Assembly (NCBI GenBank): GCA_937910255.1 | Contig: CALEOQ010000581.1 | Span: 1 to 7,666, forward strand | Length of the DNA: 7,666 bases | Direction: 5' to 3' | Source of the DNA: an uncultured Caulobacteraceae bacterium | Lineage (GTDB): Bacteria; Pseudomonadota; Alphaproteobacteria; Caulobacterales; Caulobacteraceae | Part shown: positions 1-6,547 of the stretch, in pieces | How positions within the stretch are numbered: the stretch's first letter is position 1 | Layout: each line of letters begins with the position of its first letter | Notes under the pieces: generated by a model | Told to the model about the DNA's origin: nothing | The model's database searches: none | Seen by the model: only the letters and a program-made list of their open reading frames with translations | Position numbers and translations under genes: made by a program

Positions 1-96
1 GGTGTAGTGTAGATGTGTGAGCACGAGGACTCGGGCTTGTACATGTGATAGTGTGGAAGGGGGTGGGGGGGGGGGGGGTGGTGGCTTTTTTTTTTT
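1..96. other. Non-genomic run-off sequence left of the P5 adapter
   Basis: This stretch is G/T-rich low-complexity sequence with a 14-base G run (65-78) and an 11-base T run (86-96) that abuts the outer end of an Illumina P5 adapter. Read on the minus strand, it follows genomic insert, adapter and poly-A, which is what base calls look like after sequencing runs off the end of a library molecule. I see no gene and nothing biological in it. It should be trimmed. Confidence 0.9.
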
Positions 97-154
97 AATG
101 ATACGGCGACCCCCGAGATCTACACTCTTTCCCTACACGACGCTCTTCCGATCT
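97..154 (+). other. Illumina P5 / Read 1 adapter (vector contamination)
   Basis: The 58 bases match the P5 flow-cell sequence followed by the TruSeq Read 1 primer, beginning AATGATACGGCGACC and ending GCTCTTCCGATCT. The one mismatch I see is C for A at 112. Genomic sequence begins at 155. On the minus strand this adapter translates in one frame to the tail DRKSVV, a peptide that turns up in adapter-contaminated database proteins. Confidence 0.98.
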
Positions 155-351
155 TGATGCATGGGGATCAGGACACCGTTGTTCTCGTCGACCAGTCCAG
201 GCGTATGCATGATGCTCTGACGCAGGCTGGGAAGTCGGTGGAGTTCGTTCTCTTCGAAGGCGAAAACCACCATTTCTACCGTCCGCAGAGCCGCATCCGC
301 ATGCTTGAAGCCCTTGAGGCCTTCCTGACGGCGCATCTGCCTCTGAACTAA
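155..351 (+). CDS. S9 family peptidase (prolyl oligopeptidase type), C-terminal fragment
   Basis: This is the last 64 or so residues of an alpha/beta-hydrolase peptidase of family S9, the dipeptidyl/acylaminoacyl-peptidase type that cleaves short peptides with a Ser-Asp-His triad. The motif HGDQDTVV near the start carries the expected catalytic Asp (second D). GENHHFY, about 30 residues later, carries the catalytic His. The following RIRMLEALEAFL helix is the usual C-terminal end of the family. The nucleophile Ser and the beta-propeller would lie upstream and are missing because the Illumina adapter replaces everything before 155. The usual Pro after GDxDTVV is Leu here. About 19 of 64 codons end in A or T, fewer GC-ending codons than in the neighbouring genes. 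The gene converges with the minus-strand gene ending at 388, with 36 bp between stops. Family assignment is confident; substrate is unknown. Confidence 0.85.
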
Positions 352-387
352 GGTAGCCGATAAACTGATAAGAGAATTCCTCCGGCG

Positions 388-966
388 CTAAAGCTCGGGC
401 AGGGGGTTCATCACCGGGCCGCCGCCGGTGGTGTCGATCCCCAACGGGGGCGTCGTGCTCTCGCGATAGGCGCGGTCGGCGGCCTTGCGCGCGCCTGCGC
501 GTTCCAGGGCCTGCTGCTTGTCGGACGCCATCAGGGGCGGGCGGTAGGGGGCGGTCTCCGCGCCGCTGGCGAACCGGGCCAGGCAGGCGGCCCGCTCGGT
601 TTCGCTCAGGCGCGCGATGTCGGGCTGGCTGCAGCCGAAGGTCTGGCGAAGGGCCGCCCGCAGGCGCGACGCCTGGGCCTGGGCCTCTATATCCGGAACG
701 GCTGGGTGCGGGGCGACGGGCGGGGGTCTTGCGATGGATGGCGGCGGTCCCGGCGCCTGTCGGGAGCCCTCGCCACCGGGCGGGGCTGGCGAAGGTGCAG
801 GGCCTAGCCGAGTTGACGCCAGCGGCGGCGCCAGGATGATCTCAAAGATCGGCGCCTCGCGCAGCCGGGGAAGATCGGGCGCCACCCAGATCAGGGCGAT
901 CAGCCCCAACAGGTGCAGCAGCACCGCCAGACCAGCCGCTGCGAGATTCCGTAAGCTACGCCCCAT
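388..966 (-). CDS. Membrane-anchored proline-rich protein, function unknown
   Basis: This is a 192-aa protein that I do not recognise as a named family. A short basic N-terminus (MGRSLR) precedes a hydrophobic segment at about residues 8-30, which suggests a single-pass inner-membrane anchor with the rest in the periplasm. Residues 46-92 are a Pro/Ala-rich stretch like the periplasm-spanning linker of TonB-type proteins. The remainder has two cysteines, C112 in FGCSQPD and C128 in ERAACLARF, separated by a helix-like LSETER segment, so a disulfide is possible. The end, GGGPVMNPLPEL, is glycine- and proline-rich. No TonB C-terminal fold is evident, so the resemblance is architectural only. The ATG at 966 is favoured because GGAAGGA lies 3-4 bases upstream. 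The gene diverges from the str operon. The frame is strongly GC3-biased, which supports real coding. Confidence 0.7.
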   Translation of the reverse strand: MGRSLRNLAAAGLAVLLHLLGLIALIWVAPDLPRLREAPIFEIILAPPLASTRLGPAPSPAPPGGEGSRQAPGPPPSIARPPPVAPHPAVPDIEAQAQASRLRAALRQTFGCSQPDIARLSETERAACLARFASGAETAPYRPPLMASDKQQALERAGARKAADRAYRESTTPPLGIDTTGGGPVMNPLPEL

Positions 967-1058
967 GGTTCCTTCCGGCTCGCCAAGGTCAAGCTGAGGT
1001 GGACGGGGGGCGAAACTGTGACCATTGTCCCGGCTCGGGGACGCATGTTGCGCAAACG

Positions 1059-1087
1059 TTGACGCGCCCGGCCGGGGCGAGTATGAA
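1059..1087 (+). promoter_or_regulatory. Candidate sigma-73/sigma-70 promoter of the str operon
   Basis: TTGACG at 1059-1064 matches five of six -35 consensus bases and fits the Caulobacter housekeeping -35 (TTGACG-like). A 17-bp spacer follows, then TATGAA at 1082-1087 as a four-of-six -10 element. Transcription would begin near 1094, after a GC-rich discriminator (CCGCGC). Such discriminators are a known feature of ribosomal promoters controlled by the stringent response; that this one is so controlled is inference. This is the best promoter-like match I found in the gap before rpsL. Confidence 0.6.
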
Positions 1088-1106
1088 CCGCGCTCCTTTG
1101 AAGCCG

Positions 1107-1152
1107 GGGATTCTAATCCCAGGCCCGATGGACTCGAAAGTCTTGCAAGAGA
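1107..1152 (+). promoter_or_regulatory. Tandem small hairpins in the rpsL leader
   Basis: Three inverted repeats sit within 46 nt of the predicted leader. GGGATT/AATCCC (1107-1112 and 1115-1120) closes on about a four-base loop. GACT-CGAA-AGTC (1131-1142) is a perfect stem with a four-base loop. GTCT/AGAC around TGCAAG (1139-1152) overlaps the second stem, so the last two cannot form together. Two GANTC sites (1109-1113 and 1131-1135) lie inside the first two stems. The stems are short, and the arrangement could be chance; a regulatory role is inference. Confidence 0.35.
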
Positions 1153-1310
1153 CGGCCCGCCCGCCGGAGCGCTTCTAGCGACGCGCGCCGGCGAGTTTTC
1201 GTGTTCTAGGATCCAGGTTTCGAAGACCGAACAAGAATACGACCCTTAAACGGGGCGCATCGGCCCAACGGCACACGCCCCCACAAGCCTAGGAATGGCG
1301 CAGAGAATAT

Positions 1311-1682
1311 ATGCCTACGGTCAACCAGCTGATCCGCAAGCCGCGTAAGGACAAGCCTTCGCGCAACAAGGTGCCGGCCCTGAAGGGCTGCCCCCAGCGT
1401 CGTGGCGTTTGCACGCGCGTCTACACCACCACCCCGAAGAAGCCGAACTCGGCTCTGCGTAAGGTGGCCAAGGTGCGTCTGACCACCGGCATCGAAGCGG
1501 TGTGCTACATCCCCGGCGAGGGTCACAACCTCCAGGAACACTCCGTGGTGCTGATCCGCGGCGGCCGCGTGAAGGACCTTCCCGGCGTGCGCTATCACAT
1601 CCTGCGCGGCGTGCTCGACACCCAAGGGGTGAAGGACCGCAGGCAGCGTCGTTCGCTCTACGGCGCCAAGCGTCCTAAGTAA
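1311..1682 (+). CDS. rpsL: 30S ribosomal protein S12
   Basis: This full-length 123-aa S12 sits at the decoding centre of the 30S subunit and helps control accuracy of tRNA selection. It starts MPTVNQLIRKPR and ends SLYGAKRPK, the standard family ends. The conserved loops TTTPKKPNSALRKV (about 39-52) and GGRVKDLPGVRYH (84-96) are intact. K43 and K88 are both lysine, the streptomycin-sensitive state, and D89 is the residue methylthiolated by RimO in other bacteria. It is the first gene of the str operon, with rpsG 12 bp downstream. The ribosome-binding site is weak: GAGA at 1303-1306 is close to the ATG and AGGA at 1291 is far from it. The start is nevertheless fixed by family length and the canonical N-terminus. 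Confidence 0.98.
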   Translation: MPTVNQLIRKPRKDKPSRNKVPALKGCPQRRGVCTRVYTTTPKKPNSALRKVAKVRLTTGIEAVCYIPGEGHNLQEHSVVLIRGGRVKDLPGVRYHILRGVLDTQGVKDRRQRRSLYGAKRPK

Positions 1683-1694
1683 GGATAAGAAGAC

Positions 1695-2168
1695 ATGTCC
1701 CGCCGCCGTCGCGCAGAAAAACGTCAAGTCCTCCCGGATCCGAAGTTCGGGGATCTCGTCGTCACCAAGTTCATGAACTACGTGATGTACGAAGGTAAGA
1801 AGGCCGTCGCCGAGAACATCATCTACGGCGCCTTCGACATCCTGGAAGCCAAGCGCAAGGACCAGGGCCCCCTGGAAACCTTCCATGCGGCTCTGGAAAA
1901 CGTCGCCCCGGGCATCGAGGTCCGCTCCCGCCGGGTCGGCGGTGCGACCTATCAGGTCCCCGTCGAAGTCCGTCCCGAGCGCCGCCGCGCCCTGGCCATC
2001 CGCTGGCTGGTGACCGCTGCGCGCAAGCGTGGTGAAAACACCATGACCGAGAAGCTCGCTGGCGAGCTTCTGGATGCTTCGTCCAATCGCGGTTCGGCCG
2101 TGAAGAAGCGCGAAGACACCCACAAGATGGCCGAGGCGAACCGCGCCTTCTCGCACTACCGCTGGTAA
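1695..2168 (+). CDS. rpsG: 30S ribosomal protein S7
   Basis: This 157-aa protein is S7, a primary 16S rRNA binder that nucleates assembly of the 30S head and lies near the E site. The start MSRRRRAEKR, the segment DPKFGDLVVTKFMNYVMYEGKK (residues 15-36, interrupted nowhere) and the C-terminal MAEANRAFSHYRW are typical of the short alphaproteobacterial form. AAGGA at 1681-1685 overlaps the rpsL stop and gives a 9-nt spacing to the ATG, consistent with coupled translation. In E. coli, S7 represses its own operon by binding the rpsL-rpsG gap. Here that gap is only 12 nt, too short for the same structure. A strong hairpin follows the gene at 2191-2223. Confidence 0.98.
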   Translation: MSRRRRAEKRQVLPDPKFGDLVVTKFMNYVMYEGKKAVAENIIYGAFDILEAKRKDQGPLETFHAALENVAPGIEVRSRRVGGATYQVPVEVRPERRRALAIRWLVTAARKRGENTMTEKLAGELLDASSNRGSAVKKREDTHKMAEANRAFSHYRW

Positions 2169-2190
2169 GACCGGTCATCCATCGCTTTCC

Positions 2191-2223
2191 GGCGCGGGCG
2201 GTTTGAGCTAAACCGCCCGCGCC
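2191..2223 (+). terminator. Strong rpsG-fusA intergenic hairpin (attenuator or processing site)
   Basis: GGCGCGGGCGGTTT (2191-2204) pairs perfectly with AAACCGCCCGCGCC (2210-2223) around the loop GAGCT, giving a 14-bp GC-rich stem. The downstream bases (GTTCGTTCAG) are not a proper T tract. Full intrinsic termination is therefore doubtful, and partial termination, mRNA end protection or a processing signal are alternatives. It lies inside the operon, 23 bp after the rpsG stop and 60 bp before the fusA ATG. Confidence 0.6.
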
Positions 2224-2283
2224 GTTCGTTCAGCACATCGACCGGCAGCTACCTCCGGACCTCTTTCAGCAAAGCCTTTCGCT

Positions 2284-4362
2284 ATGGCCCGTACGCACAA
2301 CATTGAAGACTACCGCAACTTCGGAATCATGGCCCACATCGATGCGGGCAAGACGACGACGACGGAGCGGATCCTCTTCTACACCGGGAAGAGCCACAAG
2401 ATCGGCGAAGTCCATGATGGCGCGGCCACCATGGACTGGATGGAGCAGGAGCAGGAGCGGGGGATCACCATCACCTCGGCTGCGACCACCTCCTTCTGGA
2501 AGGGCAAGCGCCTCAACATCATCGACACCCCCGGCCACGTGGACTTCACCATCGAGGTCGAGCGTTCGCTGCGCGTGCTCGACGGCGCGGTGACCGTGCT
2601 GGACGGCAACGCCGGCGTTGAGCCCCAGACCGAAACCGTCTGGCGCCAGGCCGACAAGTACAATGTCCCGCGCATCGTGTTCATCAACAAGATGGACAAG
2701 ATCGGCGCCGACTTCGAAAAGTCGGTGGAATCGATCCGCGATCGCCTGGGCGCCAAGGCCGTTCCGATCCAGCTTCCGATCGGTTCGGAATCCTCGCTGC
2801 GCGGTATTGTGGATCTGGTCCGCATGAAGGCCGTGGTCTGGGAGAATGACGGCCTGGGCGCCGCCTTCACCGACGAGGACATCCCCGCCGACATGAAGGA
2901 CAAGGCCGACGAGGCCCGCGCCTACATGATCGAGAACGCGGTCGAGCTCGATGACGAGGCCATGGAGGCCTATCTGTCGGGTGAAGAGCCGTCGGAAGAG
3001 ACCATCAAGAAGTGCCTGCGCAAGGCCGTCCTGAATGGCGCCTTCTATCCGATCCTCTGCGGCTCGGCCTTCAAGAACAAGGGCGTCCAGCCCCTGCTCG
3101 ACGCGGTGGTCGACTATCTGCCGTCGCCCCTCGACATCCCGCCGACCCAGGGCCTCGACTTCAAGACCGAAGAGCCGGTGGTTCGTCGCGCCTCGGACGA
3201 CGAGCCCCTGTCGGTGCTGGCGTTCAAGATCATGGACGACCCCTTCGTGGGCTCGCTGACCTTCTGCCGCATCTATTCGGGCAAGCTCGAAACCGGCATG
3301 GGCCTGCTGAACTCCACCCGCGACCGCCGCGAGCGCGTCGGCCGGATGCTGCTGATGCACTCGAACAATCGCGAGGACATCAAGGAAGCCTATGCCGGCG
3401 ACATCGTCGCCCTGGCCGGCCTGAAGGACACCCGCACCGGGGACACCCTGTGCGATCCGGCCAAGTCGCCGGTCATTCTTGAGCGCATGGAATTCCCCGC
3501 GCCGGTCATCGAGATCGCCGTGGAGCCCAAGTCCAAGGCCGACCAGGAAAAGCTGGGCGTCGCCCTGGCCAAGCTGGCTTCGGAAGATCCGTCCTTCACG
3601 GTCTCCACCGACCACGAGTCGGGCCAGACCATCCTGAAGGGCATGGGCGAGCTGCACCTGGACATCAAGATCGACATCCTGAAGCGCACCTATAAGGTCG
3701 AGGCCAATATCGGCGCGCCGCAGGTGGCCTATCGCGAGAGCCTCGGCAAGCGCTGCGAGATCGACTACACCCACAAGAAGCAGACCGGCGGTACGGGCCA
3801 GTTCGCCCGCGTCAAGCTGGTGTTCGAACCCGGCGAGGCCGGCTCGGGCTTCGTGTTCGAAAGCGCGCTGACCGGCGGTTCGGTGCCGAAGGAATACATC
3901 CCCGGCGTCCAGAAGGGCATCGAGTCGGCCAAGGACAACGGCCTGCTGGCCGGCTTCCCGCTGATCGACTTCAAGGCGACCCTGATCGACGGCGCCTATC
4001 ACGACGTCGACTCCTCGGTGCTGGCCTTCGAAATCGCCTCCCGCGCGGCCTTCAAGGAACTGCGGGAAAAGGGCGGGCCCAAGCTGCTCGAGCCGATCAT
4101 GGCCGTCGAGGTCGTGACCCCGGAAGAGTATCTGGGTTCGGTCATCGGCGACCTGAATGGTCGTCGGGGGCAGATCCAGGGCCAGGACATGCGCGGCAAC
4201 GCCACGGTCATCAACGCGTTTGTCCCGCTGGCTAACATGTTCGGCTATGTGAACACCCTGCGGGGCATGTCACAGGGCCGCGCTCAGTTCACCATGACGT
4301 ATGACCACTACGAGCCGGTCCCGCAGCATGTGGCTGACGAAGTCATCAAGAAGTACGCCTAA
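2284..4362 (+). CDS. fusA: Elongation factor G
   Basis: This 692-aa GTPase drives ribosomal translocation and, with RRF, ribosome recycling in the cytoplasm. The length is normal for EF-G. GTPase motifs are complete: G1 AHIDAGKT (17-24), switch I RGITI (59-63), G3 DTPGH (81-85), G4 NKMD (135-138) and G5 GSAF (about 260-263). Domains II-V follow, with the domain IV/V landmarks GSVPKEYIPGVQKGI and LRGMSQGRAQFTM near the C-terminus. The early segment RNFGIMAHID and the tract DGAATMDWMEQEQERG are typical of alphaproteobacterial EF-G. The start is fixed by the N-terminus MARTHNIEDYRNFG. Unusually, no purine-rich Shine-Dalgarno precedes it (the 20 bases upstream are pyrimidine-mixed). It lies 115 bp after rpsG, behind the hairpin, and 52 bp before tuf. 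Confidence 0.98.
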   Translation: MARTHNIEDYRNFGIMAHIDAGKTTTTERILFYTGKSHKIGEVHDGAATMDWMEQEQERGITITSAATTSFWKGKRLNIIDTPGHVDFTIEVERSLRVLDGAVTVLDGNAGVEPQTETVWRQADKYNVPRIVFINKMDKIGADFEKSVESIRDRLGAKAVPIQLPIGSESSLRGIVDLVRMKAVVWENDGLGAAFTDEDIPADMKDKADEARAYMIENAVELDDEAMEAYLSGEEPSEETIKKCLRKAVLNGAFYPILCGSAFKNKGVQPLLDAVVDYLPSPLDIPPTQGLDFKTEEPVVRRASDDEPLSVLAFKIMDDPFVGSLTFCRIYSGKLETGMGLLNSTRDRRERVGRMLLMHSNNREDIKEAYAGDIVALAGLKDTRTGDTLCDPAKSPVILERMEFPAPVIEIAVEPKSKADQEKLGVALAKLASEDPSFTVSTDHESGQTILKGMGELHLDIKIDILKRTYKVEANIGAPQVAYRESLGKRCEIDYTHKKQTGGTGQFARVKLVFEPGEAGSGFVFESALTGGSVPKEYIPGVQKGIESAKDNGLLAGFPLIDFKATLIDGAYHDVDSSVLAFEIASRAAFKELREKGGPKLLEPIMAVEVVTPEEYLGSVIGDLNGRRGQIQGQDMRGNATVINAFVPLANMFGYVNTLRGMSQGRAQFTMTYDHYEPVPQHVADEVIKKYA

Positions 4363-4404
4363 GACCTTCCAACCCTAGTTTAGAGGACGAGCCCGGACAG
4401 GGCT

Positions 4405-4408
4405 GGAG
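4405..4408 (+). promoter_or_regulatory. Ribosome-binding site of tuf
   Basis: GGAG lies six bases before the ATG at 4415 and supports that start. It contrasts with fusA, which lacks such a site. The 52-bp fusA-tuf gap shows no hairpin or obvious promoter, so co-transcription is likely. Confidence 0.7.
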
Positions 4409-4414
4409 CTTGAA

Positions 4415-5605
<1,191 letters not shown>

Positions 5606-5634
5606 TCCAAGGCCTCACAGCCTGACCTAAGGCC

Positions 5635-5669
5635 AAGGCCGCCAGGGGAAACCCCGGCGGCCTTTTCCT
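5635..5669 (+). terminator. Rho-independent terminator of the str operon
   Basis: AAGGCCGCC (5635-5643) pairs with GGCGGCCTT (5656-5664). The helix continues past one bulged A with GGGG/CCCC around an AAA loop. TTTTCCTTT follows directly. The stem is long, GC-rich and correctly oriented for tuf. On the other strand no T tract follows, so it is probably not an efficient terminator for the convergent VOC gene. Confidence 0.88.
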
Positions 5670-5703
5670 TTGGGCGGCTCTGAAAGGAAGATGGCGCTCG
5701 CCG

Positions 5704-6093
5704 TCAGGGGCCTGGCTGAGCAAAGCAGAGCACGCGACCGTCGTGATCACGCACCTCAAGCTCCTTGCCGTTCCAGATGGGGCGGTAGGTGGGGCCATGG
5801 AGGATGTCGGCCCGCCGGGCGCGCAGTTCCTCGGCCAGGGCGTCCACGTCTTCGACATAGAGGAAGACATCGATCGGAAAGGCCGGCGACACGCTGCCGT
5901 TCGGCGGCGGTGGCGCGCCCTCCCGCGGTTGCCGGAACATGAGCCGGACGCCATCCCGCTGGACGATCACGAAGCTGGGCGGATCGCCGTGGATCTCGTC
6001 GAACTGGAAGCCCAGCACGTCGCGATAATACTCCGCGGTCGCGAAGATGTCGGCGACCAGCAGGACCGGTGACGCGCTCGCGATCTGGACCAT
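5704..6093 (-). CDS. VOC family protein (glyoxalase/bleomycin-resistance fold)
   Basis: This 129-aa protein has the size and pattern of a single-chain vicinal-oxygen-chelate protein, two beta-alpha-beta-beta-beta modules. Module one begins ASPVLLVADIFATAEYYRDV (residues 7-26). Module two begins FPIDVFLYVEDVDALAEEL (72-90) and closes with the family's typical ELEVRDHDGRVLCFAQ (111-126). The His often used as metal ligand at the start of module one is not present (SPVLLV instead). It may therefore bind a ligand rather than catalyse a glyoxalase-type reaction, and its substrate cannot be told. I chose the ATG at 6093 over an in-frame TTG at 6099 because AGAGG lies six bases before the ATG but abuts the TTG. 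It diverges from the XRE regulator across 63 bp, suggesting shared control. Confidence 0.87.
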   Translation of the reverse strand: MVQIASASPVLLVADIFATAEYYRDVLGFQFDEIHGDPPSFVIVQRDGVRLMFRQPREGAPPPPNGSVSPAFPIDVFLYVEDVDALAEELRARRADILHGPTYRPIWNGKELEVRDHDGRVLCFAQPGP

Positions 6094-6106
6094 GTCCAAC
6101 CTCTTT

Positions 6107-6136
6107 GATATCTTTAATGATACAAAAAGTATCTTT
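6107..6136. promoter_or_regulatory. Candidate operator between VOC and XRE genes
   Basis: This AT-rich patch in GC-rich surroundings holds repeated half-sites. A GATATC palindrome (6107-6112) is followed by GATAC (6119-6123) and its inverse GTATC (6129-6133) around AAAAA. A direct repeat, TATCTTT, begins at 6109 and at 6130, 21 bp apart, which is two turns of the helix. This suits dimeric binding on one DNA face. Binding by the adjacent XRE protein is inference from position. Overlapping promoters for both genes must also lie here, but no -35/-10 pair stands out on either strand. Confidence 0.5.
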
Positions 6137-6156
6137 CTAAGGGCGTCCCGTCAATC

Positions 6157-6399
6157 ATGATCTCCAACCTGCAGATCCGCGCCGCCCGCGCGCTCCTGGG
6201 CTGGAGCCAGCAACGCCTGGCCGACGCGGCCGGCCTGTCGGTGATCACCGTCAAACGGCTGGAGGCCTCCGAGGAAATGTTCCAGGCCAAGTTCGAAACC
6301 GTGGTGAGGGTGAAGGAGGCGGTTGAGGCCGCAGGTGTCGTCTTCCGCGCCGATGAAAGCGGTCTGATCCACGGCGTTGGTCTGCGCCAGAAGCCCTAG
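6157..6399 (+). CDS. Small XRE-type helix-turn-helix regulator
   Basis: This 80-aa protein is almost entirely one DNA-binding domain. IRAARALLGWSQQRLADAAG and the following LSVITVKRLE (about residues 7-36) form the lambda-repressor-like helix-turn-helix, with WSQQRLA and the recognition helix SVITVKRLE. The tail has the pattern FETVVRVKEAVEAAGVVF then GVGLR, typical of stand-alone alphaproteobacterial XRE regulators of 70-90 aa. It would bind DNA as a dimer and most simply repress its own gene and the divergent VOC gene through the repeats at 6107-6136; that role is inferred. AAGGG lies about 12 bases before the ATG, a weak ribosome site. Partner toxin genes are absent, so I do not call it an antitoxin. 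Confidence 0.85.
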   Translation: MISNLQIRAARALLGWSQQRLADAAGLSVITVKRLEASEEMFQAKFETVVRVKEAVEAAGVVFRADESGLIHGVGLRQKP

Positions 6400-6426
6400 A
6401 CACTCGGCTGCGCCGCTCCGGGCGCG

Positions 6427-6458
6427 AGGCGTCGATCGATCGCCGCCTTTCCTTTTTC
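6427..6458 (+). terminator. Possible weak terminator after the XRE gene
   Basis: GGCG (6428-6431) and CGCC (6441-6444) flank a TCGATCGAT core that allows an imperfect hairpin with a bulge. The T-rich run CTTTCCTTTTT ends at 6457. The stem is short, so this could be chance, but its position 28 bp after the stop is right. Confidence 0.35.
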
Positions 6459-6501
6459 GCAACCCCTGCGTGGTTTTCTCGCGGGAACGGCGCGTGTCTT
6501 G

Positions 6502-6517
6502 CAGGTTGAGCAACCTG
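6502..6517. repeat. Perfect inverted repeat upstream of the CelD-like gene
   Basis: CAGGTT (6502-6507) and AACCTG (6512-6517) form a perfect 6-bp dyad around GAGC, ending 30 bp before the ATG at 6548. It could be an operator near the gene's promoter or a small mRNA hairpin. No -35/-10 pair could be fixed with confidence. Confidence 0.4.
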
Positions 6518-6547
6518 GGGATGCGTAAGCGGGGAGAGGGCGCCAGA

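Larger units (their letters stand above)
967..1310 (+). other. Intergenic region: str operon promoter and long leader
   Basis: These 344 bases separate the divergent proline-rich gene from rpsL. The left part, 967-1058, would hold the minus-strand gene's promoter, which I could not define. The middle holds the str promoter at 1059-1087. About 215 nt downstream of it form the rpsL leader, with small hairpins at 1107-1120, 1131-1142 and 1139-1152, then a GC-rich stretch to about 1195. I see no convincing ORF here; the frames open across it lack a good ribosome-binding site and conserved content. Confidence 0.6.

Noticed and set aside
65..96. G and T homopolymer runs as possible quadruplex or phase-variable repeats
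   Set aside because: They lie outside the P5 adapter and are sequencing run-off, not genomic DNA.
1101..1125. T-arm-like sequence GGGGATTCTAATCCC, possible tRNA remnant
   Set aside because: The T-loop/stem pairing fails (A-C at the closing position), and no acceptor, D or anticodon stems can be drawn around it.
1295..1348. A 17-codon ORF (ATG at 1295) overlapping the rpsL start, possible leader peptide
   Set aside because: No convincing ribosome-binding site and no regulatory codon run. An ORF this short is expected by chance.
1206..2156. Long open frame on the minus strand across rpsL and rpsG (316 codons)
   Set aside because: It lies antisense to two certain ribosomal protein genes and arises from their codon bias; the product has no recognisable domain.
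2266..4002. A 578-codon open frame antisense to fusA
   Set aside because: Shadow frame of a GC3-biased EF-G gene; composition is repetitive His/Asp/Gly-rich with no domain.
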